A stretch of DNA of 64,000 nucleotides, from assembly GCA_025084515.1 (NCBI GenBank), contig JAJAGP010001497.1, forward strand, positions 122,430 through 186,429. The letters run 5' to 3'. Below the pieces are notes generated by a model. It had not been told where the DNA came from and ran no database searches. It saw only the letters and a list, made by a program, of their open reading frames with translations. Source of the DNA: Ancistrus triradiatus. Lineage: Eukaryota; Chordata; Actinopteri; Siluriformes; Loricariidae. The number at the start of each line of letters is the position of its first letter. Within the stretch, counting starts at the first letter, position 1. The position numbers and the translations under genes were made by a program. Below are positions 40,001 through 48,000 of the stretch, piece by piece.

Positions 40001-43000
40001 GCCTCATCGCGACAGAAGAAGCACAAGCTCTGAGGGAGGAGCGGGAGAAGAAGGAGCAGCGCTGCCTGGAGGAAAAGCACGAGCGAGAGCGACAGGCCTT
40101 GAACCGCAGGTTGGCGGAGTCTGAGGAAAGGAGGCTCGAAGCTGAGGAGCAGCTCCAGGAGGCTAGAGAGCAGGTGGAGGCCCTGCTGAGCGGACCCGAC
40201 GGGGAGCGGGCGGGACCGGAATTCAGCGAGGAGATGCTACGCCTGCAGCAGAATCACAGCGAGCAGTCGGATCTGATCGAAAACCTTCGGGAGAGCATCC
40301 GGCGGCTCGAGGAGGAGAGGGATCACCTGAAGTGTCGTTGCCAGGAGTTAGTGAACCAGATTGCTGAGGCGGACAGGGAGGTGGGGAAACTCCAAGCGCA
40401 GCTGAAGACGGAAGAGTTTGACTACTACAGCTTGGAAAAATCTTATGAGCGCGTCTCGGAGGAGTTTGCGAGGATCAGCCGAGTTCTGCGAGAGAAAGAG
40501 GAGGAGGTCCGTCAGACGAAGGAGGCCTATGTGGAGCTGGTGCTGCAGAAAGATCAGGACCTTAACGAAGCCCTTGTTAAGATGGCTGCTCTCGGGAACA
40601 GCCTGGAAGAGACCGAGCAGCGCTTGAAGGCGAAGGATGAGCTCCTGAAGCAGATGGAGCAAAGGCCGGTCGAACAAGAGTTGAAGCAGAAACTGGCGGT
40701 GGCAGAGGACCGGATTGTCGAGCTGGAGCGGCACCTTAACGCCTTGAGTTTGGATTACGCGGACCTCCGGATGGAGCAGTGCTGCTCTCAGGAGAACATC
40801 CTGGACACGCTGCATGAAATGCAAGAAATGGAGCGGGACGAATCCATTTCCACCCCTTCCTCATCAACCTTGACGAGAAGCAGCTCGGAGACGGGAGTGT
40901 CCTTTGCCAAGCGGCAGAGAATCCGCTTCTCGAATATCCAGTGCCAAAAATACCACCAGTCACAAGGAATCGAGAGGATTCTCAGAGAAAACACATCGCC
41001 TGATTCCAGTCAGGACCTTCTATCAGAGACCATCCAGGACTCATCCCAGGATATCAGCTCTGTGAGCGACACCACCTTCCAGTGCTGCAACGACGCTGAA
41101 CAGTTCGTGTCGATTATTCACACACTGGAGTCCAAACTCCAGGCCACTGAGGAAAAGCTCCGAATCATCACTGCAAAGATGCCTACGGAAGTGTGCGGCG
41201 ATCAAACCAAGGAGGAGCCGGATGCCTCTGTGAGATTACAACCCAGTGTTGTGAATGCGGACTACGAAAAAGCCTTGGCTTTTATCGAGACCTGCAGGGT
41301 GAGAGTTGGCGAGATTTTGAGTGCCTGTGGTGAAGGCGGTAGTGCCGAATCGCAGATTCACGCTCTCACCGAAATGGAGATGGACTTGGTTAACGCAGCC
41401 CTCCACATCAGGAACGTCTCCGAGACTCCTCTTCCAAACGAGTCACAGTCACAGAACAGTTTTCTGAAGCTTTTTGCCAGCATGTTGGCCTTTGAGGCAG
41501 TCGTTTTGGAGAAGATGGCATCGTGTCTTCAGGAGCCCGAGTCCGATTTGCTGCGAAGTATTGGCGAGATGCACAAACACGCAGACAGACCCTCAATTAT
41601 CTACGCTGACCTTGCGGCAAGGAAGCTGGCACTACACCGGATGCTGGAGTGCGAGCCAGATCAATGCCAGTCCCAGCCTGGGCGTAACCAGTCGGACACC
41701 TTTCTGCCTCTTAATGCTGGCACTCTTCAGGACGCTTGTATCAACGCAGAACTGGCGTACACCCTGCAGAACCTGAAACACACCTACCGAGGCACGTTGG
41801 ATGACCTTCAGTGGGATCTGCTCAAGTTGGGCAAGACCTTGCTGCACGTCGGTACCGATGTAAGCGTCACCCAGGATGTCGCCCATCCCGATCTCGCCCC
41901 TTATACACAGCAAATCGAGAAGGAAGAAGCCCTCAGTCTTGCTCAAGAAATCGTAGAGCGACACCTCGCCGAGGCCATGCAGTCCTGCAGTTCGGAATCG
42001 GCGGCGTCGCTCCAGGCCTGTCGCGAGAGCCTCGTGGCCGAGCTGAGGAAGCAGTCGGAGGTTCTCAAACACCTGTCCGAGCAGGTGGAGAAGGCCTGTG
42101 AGGAAGGGAACAGAGCCGTCCTCGGTGGGCTCGCAGATAAAATCCAGACTCTCTTAACTCACAAAGGTAAAGTCTTGCCACGCAGTGTCTTCATGCATGA
42201 GGCGCTCATTCAGGTCCAGGTCGCCTATGTGGCCTGTAGGCTGCGAGCCGACCACCAGAGGGAGCTCTCGCTCTGTGAGGAGACCAGCCGTAACATGGCC
42301 ACCTTGGTCCAGGAGCACGCCCAGCACGTGGCAGAAATCCAGCAGCGCTTCCAGAGGAGCATGGAAGAAGAGCAAGCGGACTATTTCAAAACGATAAGCT
42401 CCCTGAAGCAGGAGAACGTTGTCCTACGAGAGGAGGCGCAGTTACGGCTCAAAGAGCTGCAGGATCAGCGGGACAAGATGGAACGGATGGAACGGGACTT
42501 CTTGAGGGAGGTCCAGGAGATCGGACGAAAGCACGAAGACGAGCTGGGTCAGGCAAGACGAGATCTAGAAAGCGGTGAGCGAGAGTTAGTGGAACGTGCC
42601 GAAAACGCAGAACAGAAACTTGAAACGCTACTCCAAGAGGCAGAAGGGGCGGAGCAGCGGCACGAGGAAACCATACGCAAACTGGAGCAGGAACTCCGAG
42701 GCAAGGTTCAGGAACTGGAAAACGCCCATCAGGAGGAGGTCCAGAAGCTGCATGAGCGCTACAGCCAGACCATTCGGACTCTAGGAGAGAGATTTGAGAC
42801 GACGGAGGACGAAAAGCTCGAGTCGTCCATGAACGAAGCCCAAGGTGCAGGTCTGGAGGAACCGGAGAGGCCAGGGCAGGACGTGACCAGGGACTCTATG
42901 ACGTTGCTGAGAAGTCGGGTGAAGGAGCTGGAGCTCCAGATGATGACCATGCGAGACGAGATGGAGAACAAACCGCCGGACGGAGACATGGCCGGCCTGA

Positions 43001-45003
43001 GGGAGAAATACCAGCGAGACTTTGACAGCCTCAAGGTTCAGAACTTTAAGTCTCTGTTTTATTTAGTTGCCTAAGTTTTGGCTCTTTTAGACCCTGCTTG
43101 TTATAAAACAACGCTTAGATCCCCAACTGAGCATCTGAAGCTTGTTGCATGGTCTGCTACTACTACTACTACTAATAATAATGATAATAATAGTAATAAT
43201 GATAATAATATCAATAAAGAAAACTCATCAAACAGGTTGTGACATGAACCAAATCAGATCCAGTAGAGGTTTCACATCTGAAAGTCCGGCTCAAGGTCCG
43301 AACCCAGATTCATGGGTTTTGTTACATTATATACATTTGGTCCGGTTAGTTTGGGTTTCACGCTTCAGTTTAGTGAGTGCACTAAAGAACTTTGCATGTT
43401 GCACCTGTGAATAGACAGACAAACTCTACAAGAAGTGACCCTTAAATGCCACGACTTTTGTTTATGCATGTTGGTCCGATGTTATGGATGCCAGGCTGAT
43501 GCCAAGTGAACCAGGAATAAGCTGTAAACACACCCTTAATTAGGTTAGGTACAGGGAACTGGCACTAACCATGGAATCGTAACTAGTAACCCGAGTGTGT
43601 GTAGGAGACGTGCGAGCGCGGTTTCGCGGCGATGGAGGAAACCCATCAGAAGGTGATTGAGGATCTTCAGCGCCAACACCAGCGCGAAATAAGCAAACTG
43701 CTGGAGGAAAGGGAGCGGCTGCTGGAGGAGGAGACCAACGCCACCATTGCTGGTAAGGAATGGCTCATTAGACCCTGTAATTAGAATCGATTTCGTAACC
43801 TGAGTGTAGAGGGTACCAAACACTGACTGCATTGATCCACTTAGTGATGTTTGCCCTGTGTATTATCATCTGATGTTTTATCTTTGGGGTGTGTGTGTGT
43901 GTGTGTAGCGATCGAGGCGATGAAGAACGCTCACCGTGAGGAGCTGGAGAAATCCCAGAGATCCCAGCTAAGTGGAGTCGGTGCCGACATCGAGCAGCTG
44001 CGCATCCAGTACGAGTGAGTACGCACACCGGGAATATTAGGACGAATAAAAGTTCCCCAAATTAGAAAAAGCTGGGACAGTGTGGAAAATACAGATTTGG
44101 AAAAAGGCAGTGTTCCATATATTTGCTTTGACTTTTATTTAATTGCAGCTGGAACGAACCTGAGATGTTTCATATTTCTCATTAGCTTCATTTTATTTGT
44201 TAAACATCCATTCCTGCATTTCAGGTCTGTAGCACATTCATTGGAACTGGATCAAGTTAGGGCTAGTAATGAGGTAAAATAAAACAAAGTAATGATGTGA
44301 TTTTTAAACGGAAAAGCAGCACTGCATCAAGAACCGTCATTCATCAGTAGCTGATAGAGCCACATGGACAAGGGATTCCTTTATCAAACCTTTATCAAGC
44401 TCTACAATACAGAGTTACGTTCACAGATACCACTTAAAACGTTACTGTGCTAAAAAGAAGCCTTATGTTATAACCATGTCCAGAAGGGGCGTCGGCTTCT
44501 CTGGGGTCGGAGGATCTGGGATGGACCATCACCCAGTGGGAACGGGGATTGTGCTCAGACCCATCAATATAACAGATCTTTTTTGGCACCATCCAGACTG
44601 TTATAAAGTCCAAAAGCCAGGCTATGGTATGGTATGGGGTCAGGTCAGGGCCCTCGGTAAAGGTCATTTACACTTCTGAGATTTTAGAGTGACATAAGCT
44701 GCCTTCAAGGCGACATCTTTATCAGGGACGTCTGTGTATTTGTTAATGCCCCAGAATCAGAAAAGGTTATTGAAATATATAAATCCCTTCCAGTCTTTCT
44801 TTGAGGAACATTGTCTTAAAAGAAGTTCATTTTCTCACACATTTGGTGACAAACTGGAGACCCTCTGATCATCTTTAGTCCTCAAAGACGCAGGTTTTTG
44901 TGGATGCTGCTTCTTATCTCATTATTAGCTCGAGATCCCCCCCACCCCCGGGTTTTTTGTAATTTGTGGAAGGCATGAAATGCAGGAATGGATGTTTGAA
45001 TGA

Positions 45004-45084
<81 letters not shown>

Positions 45085-48000
45085 GGAGGAGCTGCAGTCG
45101 ATCCACCGTGAGCTGGAGGTTTTGTCGGAGCAGTACTCTCAGAAATGTTTGGAGAACACACACCTTGCTCAGGCTCTGGAGGCCGAGAGACAGGCGCTGC
45201 AACAGTGCCAGAGAGAGAACCAGCAGCTACACACACACAACCAGGTAAACACACACAATGCCAGTCCAGTACGAGTACACACGGATTAGACTATGTAGAA
45301 CTGTGTGTGTGTGTGTGTAAGGAGCTGAACAGCCGTCTGACGGAGGAGATCACCCGCATGCGGTCCTGCCTTGGTGGAGAGAGAACAACTTCTGGAGTCA
45401 CACAGGGCAAAGATCTGTACGAGCTGGAGGTAACGCGCGCACGCACGCGCACACACGCACACACACTTATACGCGCGCGCACACCGAATGTGTTTTTAGT
45501 AACACACCAGTGATTGTGTTGTACAGGTGTTGCTGCGGATAAAAGAATCAGAGATCCAGTATCTGAAACAGGAGATCAACTCACTGAAGGACGAACTGCA
45601 GTCTGCACTGAGGGTAAACCCCCCCAACACACACAAACACACACGCACACGGCAGGTTTAACACTTAAAGATCACATGCTCATCCCTGGCCTTTTAATGG
45701 TTAACGTGTGTGTGTGCGTGTGCAGGATAAGAAGTACGCATCCGATAAGTATAAGGACATCTACACAGAGCTCAGCATCGTCAGAGCCAAAGCCGACTGT
45801 GACATCAGCAAACTGAGGGAGAGGCTGCTGGCTGCAACCGAGGCTCTGGGAGAGAAAGATTCACACACACCGGGATATGGTACGAGTGTGAGAACAGCGC
45901 CCCCTGGAGAATCCCAACTCAGAATTACAAACTCAAAGCTAAGGTTTATTCTCTGGGATTAGTTTCTGTATTCAGTGGATAAGATGCAGGGCTTTGGAGC
46001 TGAGGTACAGCGTCCCGTCTCAGAGATTCAATAAACACCAGCAAATAAAAAAAACAGCAGTAAAATTGCACATAGGCTGCAAAATAACCAGAGTGGCTTC
46101 TTAAGTCCTGTAATGGGGTCTTAAGATCAAATGGAAACACATTTCATTATTTTGTCCACAAGATTGCATTTAATATTTTATTTCATAAATAAATAATGTA
46201 AATTACGCAATAGAATAAAAGAAAAAATACAGAAAAATAGAAATAAAAAGTAAAAGGTGAGGCCAAAAAAACCCGTAATGAATTGAGAAAGAACAGCAGA
46301 AAAATAAAGTGAAAAATAGTTAAACGGAAAAGAAAGAGAAAGAAGGCAAATAACGGAAAACCTCAAATAAAACAAAGAATGAAAGGTAAGAAAAATATAA
46401 AGAAGGGAAAGCAAATCAATTCGAAAGACTTGAAAAGACAAATAGAAAAATAAAGGGGAATATAGAAACTAAAATGTTAAAACCAAAATAAAAATCTAAA
46501 AGAAAATGTGCAGAAAGAGAAAAAACAGAACAGCTGCTAAATGGAGCAAATGAGGAGAAAAACAATCAAAAGAGAAAAACAAATGACAGTTACACCAATA
46601 ATAAGAAGAAATGTAAAACAGAAAAGAATAGAAGTAAAGAAAGAATCTGAATCAATACAGGATGAAAAGGCAAAACAAGAGGTAAACAAAAAAAGGCTGA
46701 AGAAAGGAAGCAAAATCAAAAGAAAAATTTAAAGACATGGAATATTAATGGAAAAAGGGAAAAATAGAAAAAAGGTAACATGAATGAAAAAGGGGAAAAG
46801 TAATGAAAAATAAAGAGAAGAATAAAAGGAAAACAAAGAAGAGGACAGACAGAAAAGATAACAGGAAAAGACAGGGTATGAAAAAGCAAGAAAAAAACAA
46901 AAAGAAGAAAAGATCTTTACTGAAATATTTTCCCGTTTTATTCCAGACATCATGAAGTCGAAGAGTAACCCTGACTTTCTGAATACAGAGCGGTCGGGTG
47001 TGTCCAGGCAGGCCCGCGGAGTCCGGTCCAAGGTGAGCAGCCATGACCTTCCGACCTTCTGGTTATGCTGACTGTGTGTAGGTAGGGGGGTGTGTAGGGG
47101 GGTGTGTAGGTGTGTTAAAGTCTGTATCATGTGTATATTGCCCTATCAGTCGATGAGTGAGGAGGTGCCTTGGGATAGCTGACCCCGCCCCATCAGTGAT
47201 GTAGGTATAGTATACCTCCCAAAATAAGCCCGGATTTGCATGCCCCTCTCCTTACCCAGCATGCCACGGTCTGAAGCCGTCCGGGTCGTGTTTGATCCCC
47301 CACTGGTGTGTTTTGGTCTCTGTGTTGATTCTGTGACTGTCTTGTGACCCTGGTCAGGTTTCTTTTTGAGTCTTGGTCCTAACAGGGTTTCTTCTTTTAT
47401 AACGTTTAGGGATTTTCTTTGCCACTGTTACCCTCAGTTTGGACTGAGCTTAAGTATAAGAAGAAGATAAGCTTAGAAGATTGTAAAGCTAATGTTGAGA
47501 CAAAAGTGCTAAAGATCTGACTATAGGTTTGAGGTACTGGACTAAGGTCCAAATCCCACCCCTGCCAAGCTGCCACTGTTGGGTCCTTGAGAAAGACCCT
47601 CAATTGCTTAGATTGTAGGGAAAAAGTCAGGTTTATTTCTATAACACGGTTTACAGTTCTCTTAATTGTTCTTATCTGGTATGATCTAAGCCTAATCCCA
47701 ACCCCAATTTGAGCAAGCCTAGGGCGACAGCGGCAAGGGAAAACTCCCTAAAGGCCTAAGACGTGACAGTATATCAGCAAGTTGCTCATAAGAGCGTCTG
47801 ATAAATAATTAAACGTAACGTTATTTTAATCAACCCATTTTCCAGTACAAGTCACTGTATTTATGGTTGGGTTAGGTTAGGTTGCCATAGTGACGGTTAC
47901 ATTTAACACTCTGTCATGCTTCTGGACCGTGTGTATGTGTGTGTGTTTGTGAATGTGCTTGTTTTGTGTTTTTGTATCTCACACTGATAACCCATGTGCT

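Noticed and set aside
44476..44679. 67-codon frame in mprip intron 19 as a host exon
   Set aside because: VQKPGYGMVWG marks it as decayed mariner-type transposase.
45007..45083. CRISPR-like or structured array
   Set aside because: A pure GT microsatellite in an animal genome; no repeat-spacer pattern.
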